Source of the DNA: Leptospira jelokensis
GTDB lineage: Bacteria > Spirochaetota > Leptospiria > Leptospirales > Leptospiraceae
Direction: 5' to 3'
Assembly (NCBI RefSeq): GCF_004769635.1
Contig: NZ_RQGH01000028.1
Span: forward strand, 207,252 to 271,251
Length of the DNA stretch: 64,000 nt
The translations under genes and the position numbers were made by a program. Under the pieces are notes generated by a model. The model searched no databases, was not told the origin of the DNA, and saw only the letters and a program-made list of their open reading frames with translations. This document shows positions 8,296-17,671 of this stretch, piece after piece; within the stretch, counting starts at the first letter, position 1, and each line of letters starts with the position of its first letter.

Positions 8296-11200
8296 ATTTT
8301 CAGCAAATAACCGATACTTAGTCATCATCATCACATTGTTTTTAGTGTTTTTATCACTATTTGCAATGAAACATATCCCTCTGGATGCTTTGCCTGATAT
8401 GTCTGACACACAGGTGATCATATATTCCAAATGGGACCGAAGTCCTGATATCATTGAAGACCAAGTTACCTATCCGATTGTCAGGTCCTTACTCGGTGCT
8501 CCAAAAGTAAAAGCAATCCGCGGGTTTTCGGATTTTGGATATTCGTTTGTGTATGTGATCTTTGAAGATGGAACGGATTTGTATTGGGCACGTTCGAGGG
8601 TCAATGAATACATTTCTCAATTGCAGAACAATTTACCAACGGGTGTGAATTTAAGTTTAGGTCCTGATGCAACTGGTGTTGGTTGGGTTTACCAATATGT
8701 ACTCGTCGACGATACAAACCAAATGGATTTGGCAGAGATTCGGTCGTATCAAGATTTTAAATTGAAATACCTTTTCAATTCGGTACCAGGTGTGGCGGAA
8801 GTGGCAACCGTTGGTGGCTTTAAAAAACAATACCAAATCCAAATTGATCCGTTAAAACTCCAAATCTTCGGAATTGATATGGATAGAGTGATTGATACAG
8901 TCCGTAAATCCAATGATGATGTAGGTGCTAGGTTACTGGAAATTGGTGGGGCAGAGTACATGATCCGAGTGCGGGGGTATGTGCAATCCAAAGAAGACAT
9001 CGAACAAATTTCGTTAGGTGCAAGTCCATCTGGAACCCCAATCTATTTGTCTCAGGTGGCAAAGGTTGTGGATGGGCCAGACCTTCGGCGTGGTGTTGGA
9101 GATTGGAATGGTGAAGGAGATAAGGTTTCCGGGATCATCATCATGAGGCATGGTGAAAATGCGTTGAAGGTGATTGAATCCATCCAAGAGAAAGTGAAAT
9201 CCATTGAACCTTCCTTACCAAAAGGATTAAAAATCATACCAGTTTACGATCGTTCGGTGCTCATAAAAGAAACGATCCAGTTGTTAAAGGAAAAATTAAC
9301 AGAAGAAATCATTGTTGTATCCATCATCATCCTGATTTTTTTATGGCATATCCCATCCGCCATTGTTCCCATTTTAACGATTCCCATTGCAGTCCTTCTT
9401 TCTTTTTTACCAATGTATTTGGCTGACATTGGTTCCAACTTGATGTCACTCGCAGGAATTGCCTTATCCATAGGTGTGTTAGTTGATGGTGCCATTGTAG
9501 AAGTGGAAAATGCGTATAAAAAATTAGAAGAATGGGAGGCGAGTGGTCGTATCGGTGATTTTCATGCGATTCGTTTGGAAGCACTTTTGGAAGTGGGACC
9601 ATCTGTCTTTTTTTCACTTCTCATCATCGCCGTTGCATTTTTTCCAATTTTTACCTTAGTGGACCAAGAAGGGCGGCTCTTTCGTCCACTAGCGATTTCC
9701 AAAAATTTAACCATGGCAATTGCTGCGATCCTTGCCATCACTGTGGACCCTGCGTTTCGAATGTTATTCACAAAGATGGATCCGTTTACAAAATTCACTC
9801 CTTTGCTCAATCGACTATTCACTCATATTTTTGTTGGGAAATACTATTCGGAGAAAAACCATCCCATTAGCAAACGATTGTATGCGTTGTATGAACCAAT
9901 CGTCCAAAATGTTTTGGTCCATCCAAAAAAAACAATACTAGCAGCCGTTATGCTATTTATTGCCACAATCCCGGTGTATTTTAAACTGGGGACTGAGTTT
10001 TTGCCACCACTCAATGAGGGTTCCATTCTTTATATGCCAACCACTTTACCAGGTATCAGCATTGGAGAAGCAGAAAGAGTTTTACGTCTGATGGACCAAA
10101 CTCTAGTGAAGATACCAGAAGTTTCTTCTGTGTATGGCAAAGCAGGTCGTGCTGACACTTCTACTGATCCGTCTCCAATTTCGATGTTCGAAATTGTAGT
10201 TTTATTAAAACCAGAATCAGAGTGGAGGTCTGGACTTTCCAAAGAAGACCTTGTGAAAGAAATGAATGAGAAATTAGACATCCCAGGTTTTTCCAATGCT
10301 TGGACCCAACCCATCCGTGCAAGGATTGACATGTTGTCTACTGGGATCAGAACTCCCATTGGAATCAAAGTCCAAGGAGAAAATTTAGAACAAATCCAAG
10401 AGGTTGGCATCCAAATTGAATCGGTTTTAAAAAAACAAAATGGTGTTCGTTCCATTTTTGCTGAGAGGACATCTGGTGGGTATTACATAGATATCAAAAT
10501 CAAAAGGGAACTTGCCGCAAAATATGGTCTGACAGTGGAGGATATCCAGAAAACCATATTATCCGCATTAGGTGGAGAGACCATTTCAACCACAATCGAA
10601 AAACGTGAGAGGTATTCGATTCAAATTCGTTACCCTAGAGAATACCGAGATAGTTTAGAGATGATAGCAAAGGTGCTCATCCCCATAAAAAATGGAGGGC
10701 ATATCCCTTTGAGTTTTCTTGCCACATTGGATTACAATATAGGTCCCACGATGATCCGTGATGAAAATGGATTTTTAACAGGGTATGTGTATTTAGATAC
10801 TACAGAGTCCGATTTGTTAGGGTTTGTGAACCGAATGAAATCCATTGTGGATGCGGAAGTCCAAATTCCGAAATCAGTGTTTTTGGAATGGAGTGGCCAA
10901 TATGAGAACATCATCCGAGTGCGTAACCGTATGATGATTGTGGTTCCCATCACTTTAGTCCTCATATTCTTTTTGTTGTATATCAATACGAAGTCAGTTG
11001 TGAAAACAGCGATTGTATTAACAGCAGTTCCGTTTTCGATGATAGGGGCCTTTTGGTTTTTGTATCTTTTGGATTATCAAATTTCGGTTGCGGTTTGGGT
11101 GGGAATTATCGCATTACTTGGATTAGATGCTGAGACAGGAGTTTTTATGCTGATGTATTTGGACCTTTCCTATGAAAAGTACAAATCTCAAAATCCAAAT

Positions 11201-11482
11201 TTAACAATTCCAGAACTGAAATTTGCCATTATCGAAGGGGCGGTGCATAGGATCCGTCCCAAAATGATGACGGTTTTATCAGGTTTTATTGGTCTTTTGC
11301 CCATTATGTGGGCAACGGGGTCGGGATCTGACCTGATGAAACGGATAGCCGCTCCGATGGTGGGAGGACTTGTGACTAGTTTTGCCTTGGAACTTGTGGT
11401 TTACCCTGCGATTTATTATTTATGGAAACAAAAGGAATTAGGAGTAGGGAAGGTAGGTAAACCAGAGAAATTTGCAAATTAA
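8276..11482 (+). CDS. cusA: Heavy-metal RND efflux pump, CusA-type (Cu/Ag)
   Basis: This inner-membrane proton-driven exporter has 1068 residues. ATG 8276 is preceded by GGTGGAG, so it is chosen over GTG 8264. Met587 (LYMP), Met637 (PISM) and Met686 (RIDM) have spacings of 50 and 49. These match Met573, Met623 and Met672, the metal-binding triad of E. coli CusA as I remember it. A transmembrane segment with LDAETGVFMLMYL is also CusA-like and unlike CzcA. The sequence therefore argues for monovalent copper or silver. A hairpin follows the stop. No dedicated regulator such as CueR or CusRS is visible next to the operon. Confidence 0.92.
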   Translation: MISTIIKFSANNRYLVIIITLFLVFLSLFAMKHIPLDALPDMSDTQVIIYSKWDRSPDIIEDQVTYPIVRSLLGAPKVKAIRGFSDFGYSFVYVIFEDGTDLYWARSRVNEYISQLQNNLPTGVNLSLGPDATGVGWVYQYVLVDDTNQMDLAEIRSYQDFKLKYLFNSVPGVAEVATVGGFKKQYQIQIDPLKLQIFGIDMDRVIDTVRKSNDDVGARLLEIGGAEYMIRVRGYVQSKEDIEQISLGASPSGTPIYLSQVAKVVDGPDLRRGVGDWNGEGDKVSGIIIMRHGENALKVIESIQEKVKSIEPSLPKGLKIIPVYDRSVLIKETIQLLKEKLTEEIIVVSIIILIFLWHIPSAIVPILTIPIAVLLSFLPMYLADIGSNLMSLAGIALSIGVLVDGAIVEVENAYKKLEEWEASGRIGDFHAIRLEALLEVGPSVFFSLLIIAVAFFPIFTLVDQEGRLFRPLAISKNLTMAIAAILAITVDPAFRMLFTKMDPFTKFTPLLNRLFTHIFVGKYYSEKNHPISKRLYALYEPIVQNVLVHPKKTILAAVMLFIATIPVYFKLGTEFLPPLNEGSILYMPTTLPGISIGEAERVLRLMDQTLVKIPEVSSVYGKAGRADTSTDPSPISMFEIVVLLKPESEWRSGLSKEDLVKEMNEKLDIPGFSNAWTQPIRARIDMLSTGIRTPIGIKVQGENLEQIQEVGIQIESVLKKQNGVRSIFAERTSGGYYIDIKIKRELAAKYGLTVEDIQKTILSALGGETISTTIEKRERYSIQIRYPREYRDSLEMIAKVLIPIKNGGHIPLSFLATLDYNIGPTMIRDENGFLTGYVYLDTTESDLLGFVNRMKSIVDAEVQIPKSVFLEWSGQYENIIRVRNRMMIVVPITLVLIFFLLYINTKSVVKTAIVLTAVPFSMIGAFWFLYLLDYQISVAVWVGIIALLGLDAETGVFMLMYLDLSYEKYKSQNPNLTIPELKFAIIEGAVHRIRPKMMTVLSGFIGLLPIMWATGSGSDLMKRIAAPMVGGLVTSFALELVVYPAIYYLWKQKELGVGKVGKPEKFAN

Positions 11483-11499
11483 AAGCAAAAAGTTGGATG

Positions 11500-11519
11500 G
11501 CTGATTTTTTTAAATCAGC
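11500..11519. terminator. Hairpin between the convergent cusA and coiled-coil genes
   Basis: GCTGATTT and AAATCAGC form a perfect 8-bp stem with a TTTT loop. It includes the TGA stop of the minus-strand gene. It lies 17 bp after the cusA stop and probably ends transcription from one or both sides. The trailing T-run is poor, so efficiency is uncertain. Confidence 0.45.
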
Positions 11520-12105
11520 TATTCTCCACTTTCTTTTGGAACTTCAGGATATTATCCCGAATCTCTTCTTCTTTTTTGTGAAGTTCCTTCAGGAATTCTG
11601 TATCCAAAATCATTTCTGGTTTTTTGATGAATTTACTCTCATCATAATTGTCGATTTCATACAACAAGTCTTCAATATTGGATTCTACTTTGACCAAACT
11701 TTGGATGGACTCCACCACCTTTTTGTTTACAAAGAGAATTTCTTTGAACCGTAAGATATAATGTTGGAATCTGTTTTCGCGGATCATGGCTTGCCTTTGC
11801 ATTTCTTTCACCACTTCGCGTTCCTTTAGAACTTCTTTTTTTTCGACAAGGATTTGGATTTTAAAAATACGAATTAAATTTTCTGTTTCTAATTTATAAT
11901 TTTCAAAACTACTATTATGGTTGTTCTGAAGGTCTTCCAATTGTTTGCGAAATTCTTTTTCGCGTAACCTATCTTGTTCTTTGCGTAATTTGTCAGATGT
12001 TTGGAGTGCGTTTTTGACTCTTGTTTCGATCACAGAATCTAACATCGCTTTGTGCAGTTTGTCCAAACGTAAAAACACTGCCATTGCATATAGAATGCGT
12101 TTCAT
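11515..12105 (-). CDS. Hypothetical coiled-coil protein
   Basis: The product has 196 residues and is highly charged, rich in Lys, Glu and Gln. It has a long predicted coiled coil over roughly residues 35-130 and a second helical part near the C-terminus. There is no signal peptide and no recognised domain. AAGGAG lies just before the ATG. It follows the GAF-GAF-PP2C phosphatase gene by 15 bp on the same strand, so it probably belongs to the argB-phosphatase transcript and may be a partner or scaffold. That role is inference from position only. Confidence 0.65.
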   Translation of the reverse strand: MKRILYAMAVFLRLDKLHKAMLDSVIETRVKNALQTSDKLRKEQDRLREKEFRKQLEDLQNNHNSSFENYKLETENLIRIFKIQILVEKKEVLKEREVVKEMQRQAMIRENRFQHYILRFKEILFVNKKVVESIQSLVKVESNIEDLLYEIDNYDESKFIKKPEMILDTEFLKELHKKEEEIRDNILKFQKKVENS

Positions 12106-12120
12106 AAAATCTCCTTATCC

Positions 12121-13866
12121 TTAGTTTAGACGGATGATAAAGAGAGAAAGGTCATCATGTGGCTCTGCTTCTCCCACAAATTCACTTACTTTTTGTAAAA
12201 TTGCTTGTCTGATCACTTCTGGAGGATCGTTGATATGTGATAAAATCACAGATTCCAGCCGTTCTTCTGAAAAGAGTTCTTCTTTTAGATTCATCGCTTC
12301 TGTCACACCATCAGTATATAGTACAAGTAGATCTCCTGGCATGTAACTTACAGTGTGTTCGGAAAATTCACATTTACCAATCCCCATTGGTTGGCCTTTG
12401 CCCGATAAGTGTTGGATCTTATGGTGTTTTTTACGATAGATAATTTGTAAATTATGACCGGCTGATGAATAAGTTAATTCTTTTTTTGTCATATTGATGC
12501 GTACAAGCATCGCTGTGACAAACATTAAGAAACCTGATTTATCTTGTAAGATTTGATTCGCGTTGAAGAGGGCTTCACTCGTCGACGTGGTTTTGGATAC
12601 TTCTTGTTGTAACACCGTTTTGGAAAACTCCATAAAGAGTGCGGCAGGGGTTCCTTTTCCAGATACATCGGCGATGATCACAGATACTTCGTCTTTTCCA
12701 TGAACAACCATATCATAAAAGTCTCCACCAATTTCGCGGGATGCTTGGTAGTATGTGTCAAATTCAAGAAGTGAGTATTGTTTTGGAATGATTGGCAGTG
12801 AGTGTTTTTGGATCATGGCTGCCACTTGCATATCACGATCAATATTTTTTAAACGTTCACTTTGTATCTTTACCTGTAGGGCAGTGTATGCTTCACCGAC
12901 TTGGTTTGTCAGAGTCCTTAAGATACGGATGTCCATTTCATCAAACCGAGTTCGAGAGGTTTTATCGGAAACAACAAGAGAACCCAACCACTCCTTGTTT
13001 TTCAGAATGGGGAATAAAATCATGCTGTGTTGGAAAAGACCTTTATGGGTGAGTTGCAACCCTTGTGGTGAGTTGGCAGCGATCACTTTAAAACCTTTGT
13101 ACATCCAATCCGCTTTGTCATTGAAAAGTAAACCAACCACATCTTCATCTTGGATTTGGTCAGAGAACCCCTTGGACTTGGAACGGGGGAGGCCTCGTTT
13201 TTCAATTTTTTCAAAATTAAGGCAAACTCGGTCCACTTGCAAAACTTCGGAAATCGTTTTGACGGCAAGGTCCATAAATTCATCAGAACTTTGGATATTG
13301 GCTAGGGCTTGTGAAATTTGGAAAAGGCAATTGAGTTCGTTTGCTCGAAGGTTTAAATTGTCGATGAGGAGACGGTTTTTCACCGCAATGGCCGCTAAGT
13401 TGGATAGATAACGTAAAATTTTGATATCGGTTTGGTTGAAGTCCCGATTGTCTAGTGAGTTAACTGCTTCGAGGACACCTTGCACTTCCCCTTGGGCCAC
13501 CATGGGAACACAAATTAAGTTTCTCGTTACATAACCAACTTTTTGGTCAATGGCTTTGAAGATCCTTGGGTCATTGGCAGCATCATTTACGATTTCAGGT
13601 TTTAAGGTCTCAAGCACCATACCTGCAATCCCTTTTCCCCTAGGTACTGTTAGGTGGGCCAAAGATTCTTCTTTGAGTCCACTTGTCGTATTAAAAACCA
13701 ATTGGTCATTTTCTTTATCGTAAAGTAATAAGGATGAACCTTCTGTATGTAACACATCACGAGTGATGCCCATAATTTCACTGAGAAGGGTATTTAAATC
13801 TTCTTGTGAATTGATTCGACTCGTTATATCTGAAATCAGACTTAATGTTAATAATTTCGTTGGCAT
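12121..13866 (-). CDS. GAF-GAF-PP2C (RsbU/SpoIIE-type) serine phosphatase
   Basis: The 581-residue cytosolic protein has two GAF sensor domains (about residues 15-165 and 180-335), then a SpoIIE-type PP2C phosphatase domain (about 370-580). The phosphatase metal-site motifs are visible: GGDFYDM, ADVSGKGTPAALFM, YTDGVTEA and the terminal HDDLSLFII. Such enzymes dephosphorylate anti-sigma-factor antagonists in partner-switching systems. The ligands of the GAF domains cannot be read from sequence. The start lies 6 bp after the argB stop, so the two genes are probably co-transcribed, an unusual coupling of arginine synthesis and stress signalling. Confidence 0.88.
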   Translation of the reverse strand: MPTKLLTLSLISDITSRINSQEDLNTLLSEIMGITRDVLHTEGSSLLLYDKENDQLVFNTTSGLKEESLAHLTVPRGKGIAGMVLETLKPEIVNDAANDPRIFKAIDQKVGYVTRNLICVPMVAQGEVQGVLEAVNSLDNRDFNQTDIKILRYLSNLAAIAVKNRLLIDNLNLRANELNCLFQISQALANIQSSDEFMDLAVKTISEVLQVDRVCLNFEKIEKRGLPRSKSKGFSDQIQDEDVVGLLFNDKADWMYKGFKVIAANSPQGLQLTHKGLFQHSMILFPILKNKEWLGSLVVSDKTSRTRFDEMDIRILRTLTNQVGEAYTALQVKIQSERLKNIDRDMQVAAMIQKHSLPIIPKQYSLLEFDTYYQASREIGGDFYDMVVHGKDEVSVIIADVSGKGTPAALFMEFSKTVLQQEVSKTTSTSEALFNANQILQDKSGFLMFVTAMLVRINMTKKELTYSSAGHNLQIIYRKKHHKIQHLSGKGQPMGIGKCEFSEHTVSYMPGDLLVLYTDGVTEAMNLKEELFSEERLESVILSHINDPPEVIRQAILQKVSEFVGEAEPHDDLSLFIIRLN

Positions 13867-13872
13867 CCAAAT

Positions 13873-14751
13873 CTATCCTTGTTCGATCAAACTTCCAATC
13901 CCTTGGTTGGTCAAAATTTCAATTAAAACGGAATGGGGCACTCGACCATCAATGATGTGAGCACGTTTGACTCCAGAATCAATCGCTCCCAAACAACACT
14001 CCACTTTTGGTATCATGCCACCAGAGATCTGTCCAGTTTTAATATACTGATGGATATCAACTTTTTTGAGACCCGTTACCAATTTACCATCGATTAGGAT
14101 ACCAGGTGTGTCTGTGAGTAAAATGAGTTTATCAGCATGAAGGGCTTGTGCAATGGCACCTGCCATCGTATCGGCATTGATATTAAGAGTTTGTCCTTCT
14201 TTTGACATCGCCACTGGGGAGATGATCGGAATAAAACCTTCACGTTGTAAGGTGAGGATGATATTAGGATCTACAGATGTGATTTCACCTACAAGACCCA
14301 AATCTATTTTTTGGTTTTTGCCATCTTCACCTTCCACTTCCATCAGGTATTTTTCAGCAAGGGCAAGGCCACCGTCTTTTCCAGAAAGGCCAACGGGTTT
14401 TCCCCCTTTTTCTTGGATGAGGGAAACAATTTGTTTGTTCACTTTGCCTGTGAGGACCATTTCCACTACTTCCATCGTGGGTTCATCTGTCACACGGTGG
14501 CCACGGATGAACTGCGTATTCAAATTTAATGACTTGATGAGTGAATTGATTTCGGGTCCACCACCATGGACCACTACTGGATTGATCCCTAAGTATTTGA
14601 GTAAAACAATGTCTTCGGCAAAAGATGCTTTGAGTTCTTCTTCCACCATGGCTGCTCCACCATATTTGATGACGATGGTTTTTCCAGAATATTTGATCAA
14701 ATAGGGAAGTGCTTCTAAGATATGATTGATTTTTTCTGATTGGTGGTCCAT
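13873..14751 (-). CDS. argB: Acetylglutamate kinase
   Basis: ArgB phosphorylates N-acetylglutamate in arginine biosynthesis. The sequence has IKYGGAAM (the phosphate-binding Lys and glycines), VVHGGGPEI, the [13 protein letters not shown] segment and [10 protein letters not shown] near the end, all typical of the amino-acid kinase fold. From ATG 14751 the product has 292 residues, a normal length. TGAGGA six bases upstream supports this start over the ATG at 14763. It heads a probable operon with the GAF-PP2C phosphatase. The divergent nitrilase gene begins only 14-20 bp away, so the argB promoter must overlap that gene. Confidence 0.93.
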   Translation of the reverse strand: MDHQSEKINHILEALPYLIKYSGKTIVIKYGGAAMVEEELKASFAEDIVLLKYLGINPVVVHGGGPEINSLIKSLNLNTQFIRGHRVTDEPTMEVVEMVLTGKVNKQIVSLIQEKGGKPVGLSGKDGGLALAEKYLMEVEGEDGKNQKIDLGLVGEITSVDPNIILTLQREGFIPIISPVAMSKEGQTLNINADTMAGAIAQALHADKLILLTDTPGILIDGKLVTGLKKVDIHQYIKTGQISGGMIPKVECCLGAIDSGVKRAHIIDGRVPHSVLIEILTNQGIGSLIEQG

Positions 14752-14765
14752 AAAAGTCCTCATTT

Positions 14766-15581
14766 ATGATAATGAATTTTAAAGCCGCCGTTGTGCAAGT
14801 CACAAGTACCGCAAGGGTTTCAAATAACCTAACTAAGTGTAGGCAATTTGTGGAGGAAGCGTGCAAAGCAGGTGCTAAGGTTGTGGGCTTACCTGAAAAT
14901 TTTTCTTTTATGGGAAGTGAAGCCGAAAAACAAAATCTCCTTGGCCAAATCGAAAGAGAAACCTTCCTCTTTCTAAAAGAAACCGCAAGCGAACTTGGAA
15001 TTTATCTTTTGGGAGGAGGGTTCCCAACAAAAGCACCATCGGGGAAGGTGTACAATACTGCCGTCATCATCGGTCCCAATGGGGAAGAGGTATTCCGATA
15101 CCACAAAGCCCATTTATTTGATGCGGTTGTGGGAGATGGATTTTCATACAAGGAATCGAATCACACAGAAAGTGGGGAAAAAATCCCCGAAGTTGTGCAA
15201 ACTGAATTTGGAAAACTTTCTTCAGCCATTTGTTATGACCTTCGTTTCCCTGAACTCTTTCGCGCTTTATCAAAACAAGGAGTGGATCTCTGTTTTTTGC
15301 CTGCTGCGTTTACCGTACCCACAGGAGAAGCCCATTGGCATGTCCTACTGCGAGCAAGGGCCATTGAAAACTTGATGTATGTTTTGGCACCAGGGCAAAC
15401 CGGAACCCACGACCCTCACGGGAAACGAAAGACCTTTGGCCATTCGCTTATCATCTCTCCCTGGGGAGAAATTTTGGCAGAGTTAAACCATGAAGAAGGA
15501 TTTGCCATTGCCACAATCGAAATGGAAAAACTTTCTGAGATCCGCAATACCTTACCGAGTTTAGAACACCGTAGGTTTTGA
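14766..15581 (+). CDS. Nit1-like carbon-nitrogen hydrolase (deaminated glutathione amidase type)
   Basis: This nitrilase-superfamily enzyme has 271 residues. The Glu-Lys-Cys triad is visible as LPENFSF (Glu), YHKAHLFD (Lys) and ICYDLRFPE (Cys). The stretch after the Cys, PAAFTVPTGEAHWHVLLRAR, matches Nit1 proteins, which hydrolyse deaminated glutathione as metabolite repair. Other amidase activities cannot be excluded. ATG 14766 or ATG 14772 may be the start, and no clear ribosome site distinguishes them. It converges on the alpha/beta hydrolase gene with a 2-bp gap. Confidence 0.85.
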   Translation: MIMNFKAAVVQVTSTARVSNNLTKCRQFVEEACKAGAKVVGLPENFSFMGSEAEKQNLLGQIERETFLFLKETASELGIYLLGGGFPTKAPSGKVYNTAVIIGPNGEEVFRYHKAHLFDAVVGDGFSYKESNHTESGEKIPEVVQTEFGKLSSAICYDLRFPELFRALSKQGVDLCFLPAAFTVPTGEAHWHVLLRARAIENLMYVLAPGQTGTHDPHGKRKTFGHSLIISPWGEILAELNHEEGFAIATIEMEKLSEIRNTLPSLEHRRF

Positions 15582-15583
15582 GT

Positions 15584-16477
15584 TTAAAAAAATGATTTTT
15601 TGGTAGAGGATGATTTTTTCATCAATATAAAATCTTTCATCACCTTTTCTGCGGCTTTTTGTTTTTCCATGTGTACAAAGTGTCCGCATTCTGAAAATAA
15701 AACTGCTTTTACATGAGGTGTGGTTCGTTCCAATTCCATCACATGTTTTCCTGGGATGATGGGATCTTCCTCTCCTCGCATGATGAGGGTGGGTACTTGG
15801 TTTCCAAAGACAATGGGACGGATGTCTGTGCGATCAAGCATCTCAAGGATCATTAGAATTTGCCTTGGGTTTAGGCATTCAAATTGTGGGTTGTATTCTT
15901 TTAAAAATTGTTTGATGTCTTCCCTTGCATGGAAAGCTGTCGAATCATAGACACCATACGAAAATCCAATTTGTAAGGCTTTGGGTAGAGACTTTCCAAT
16001 CTTAAAACCCAAATCAAAAAAAGTTCCCAGGTTGGCACGGAGTCCCACAACCCCAATCTTTAAAATCCCAGGCACTGGTCCATGTACATAAGGTGCGATG
16101 GCGACTACTTGTTTGATTCGTTGTGGAAAAAGTGAGGCAATGGCAAGGACAGCCATACCACCGGTCGAATGGCCAATCAGGGTGATGTCTTTTTCTCCAG
16201 CACTTGCCCAAATCCCTTGGGCCTGGGTTTCTAAAAAATCTTGAAGGGTGAGTCCCTTTTTTTGGTCAAAAATTTCAGCGGGGTAATGACCAACTAAGTC
16301 AAGTTCGATGACGTCTCCTAACGTACGAAAAAAAGGAATGTTGAGTCCCCAATACCCAGCTGCAGAACACCAACCTCCAACGAGAACGATGATTTCCTTG
16401 GATTTCGGATTGAGGGATTTATGCCTAACATAAGTTAATCTATGATTTTTCCAATTGTATATTTGTCTCTCTGACAT
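15584..16477 (-). CDS. Alpha/beta hydrolase
   Basis: The product has 297 residues with the alpha/beta-hydrolase fold: an oxyanion-hole region (VLVGGWCSAAG), the nucleophile elbow GHSTGG (Ser), an acid candidate in MRGEEDPIIPG and the catalytic His in CGHFVHME. No substrate can be assigned, though small-molecule esterase or lipase activity is common in the family. It lies 8 bp downstream of alr on the same strand, so they are probably co-transcribed. There is no signal peptide, and a poly-Ser/Lys tail ends the protein. Confidence 0.82.
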   Translation of the reverse strand: MSERQIYNWKNHRLTYVRHKSLNPKSKEIIVLVGGWCSAAGYWGLNIPFFRTLGDVIELDLVGHYPAEIFDQKKGLTLQDFLETQAQGIWASAGEKDITLIGHSTGGMAVLAIASLFPQRIKQVVAIAPYVHGPVPGILKIGVVGLRANLGTFFDLGFKIGKSLPKALQIGFSYGVYDSTAFHAREDIKQFLKEYNPQFECLNPRQILMILEMLDRTDIRPIVFGNQVPTLIMRGEEDPIIPGKHVMELERTTPHVKAVLFSECGHFVHMEKQKAAEKVMKDFILMKKSSSTKKSFF

Positions 16478-16485
16478 ATGGTCCT

Positions 16486-17616
16486 CTAGTCTTCAATGAT
16501 ACGAGGGAAGGATCCCAAAATTTTTGTCACTACTTCGTAATTGATGGTTCCTGTCCATGTGGCATGGTCATCGGCAGAAATCACTTCATTCCCAGACTTC
16601 CCGAGGATCACAACATCGTCACCAATTTTAGCATCGGGGATATGGGTGATGTCGAGCATTGTCATATTCATACAGATCCTACCTAAAATTTTGGCCCGTT
16701 CTCCATGAACTAACATATAACCATTGTTTGATAACTTTCGGTCTAGACCTTCGTAATAACCAACCGGAACCACAGCAAGCCTTGTATCATGAGTGGTTTT
16801 GAATGTGGATCCGTAACCAACAAAGGTTCCGGGGTTTAGATTTTGGATGTGTTGGATTTGGGTTTTCCAAGTGAGAGCAGGTTTTAACATCCCTACATCT
16901 TTTTTCATTAAAGAAAGGGAGAGTTTGGTTTCAAGACTGGGCCAAAGGCCGTAGAGAGAAATCCCAACACGGACAAGGTCCATCCTTGCTTCCGAAAATA
17001 ACATAGCAGATGCCGAAGAGGCACAGTGGCAGATGAGATCGATAAACCCGTGTTTAGCGAATGTGTCAATGGTTTCTTGAAACCGCCCAAGTTGTAACAT
17101 GGAGTGACTGTGTTCTGTGAAATCTTCCGTACTGGCAAAATGGGTAGCGATGCCTGAAAGGGGGAGTTTTTTCTCCGCAATTTCTTTTGCGATCACTTCT
17201 GCATTTTGATAGGGGATTCCCAGACGGCTCATCCCGGTATCCACTTTCAAATGGATTTTGGGAGTAGGAGAAAGTTTCGCCAAAATTTCCAACTCTTCGA
17301 CCCTCGAAACAAGGACCCAAAAGTTTTCATCCGCAAGTTCTGCTTTTCGTTCTGCTAAATTGGGAATGCTCCCCATGATGAGGATGGTGGCTTTTGAAAA
17401 CACACGCCGAATCGAAACGGCTTCTTCAATCGAATTCACCCCTAAATAGTCAGCTCCGGCATCGAGGGCAATGGATGCAGTGGCTAGAAGCCCATGGCCA
17501 TAGGCATTTGATTTGACGATGGCAGTGAATTTCGATTTGGGACCTATGAGTTTACGGAAAAGGGCAATGTTATGGCTAAAAGCGGAACGGGAAAGGTAAA
17601 TCTGAGAAGATTGCAC
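16486..17616 (-). CDS. alr: Alanine racemase
   Basis: This PLP enzyme makes D-alanine for peptidoglycan. Lys35 in AIVKSNAYGHG is the PLP lysine. The second catalytic residue, Tyr, is in VGYGSTFK. The product has 376 residues, the usual length. The best in-frame start is GTG 17616; no ATG fits. It is transcribed away from the aminotransferase gene, with 55 bp between starts, and is followed by the alpha/beta hydrolase. Confidence 0.93.
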   Translation of the reverse strand: MQSSQIYLSRSAFSHNIALFRKLIGPKSKFTAIVKSNAYGHGLLATASIALDAGADYLGVNSIEEAVSIRRVFSKATILIMGSIPNLAERKAELADENFWVLVSRVEELEILAKLSPTPKIHLKVDTGMSRLGIPYQNAEVIAKEIAEKKLPLSGIATHFASTEDFTEHSHSMLQLGRFQETIDTFAKHGFIDLICHCASSASAMLFSEARMDLVRVGISLYGLWPSLETKLSLSLMKKDVGMLKPALTWKTQIQHIQNLNPGTFVGYGSTFKTTHDTRLAVVPVGYYEGLDRKLSNNGYMLVHGERAKILGRICMNMTMLDITHIPDAKIGDDVVILGKSGNEVISADDHATWTGTINYEVVTKILGSFPRIIED

Positions 17617-17671
17617 GGTCCCATTTTTTTTTACTTTTCTCTTCTGTCGCTTCAGATATTTCTAATTTTAC

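Noticed and set aside
12755..13411. 218-codon plus-strand frame
   Set aside because: Antisense shadow of the GAF-GAF-PP2C phosphatase, which has full domain support.
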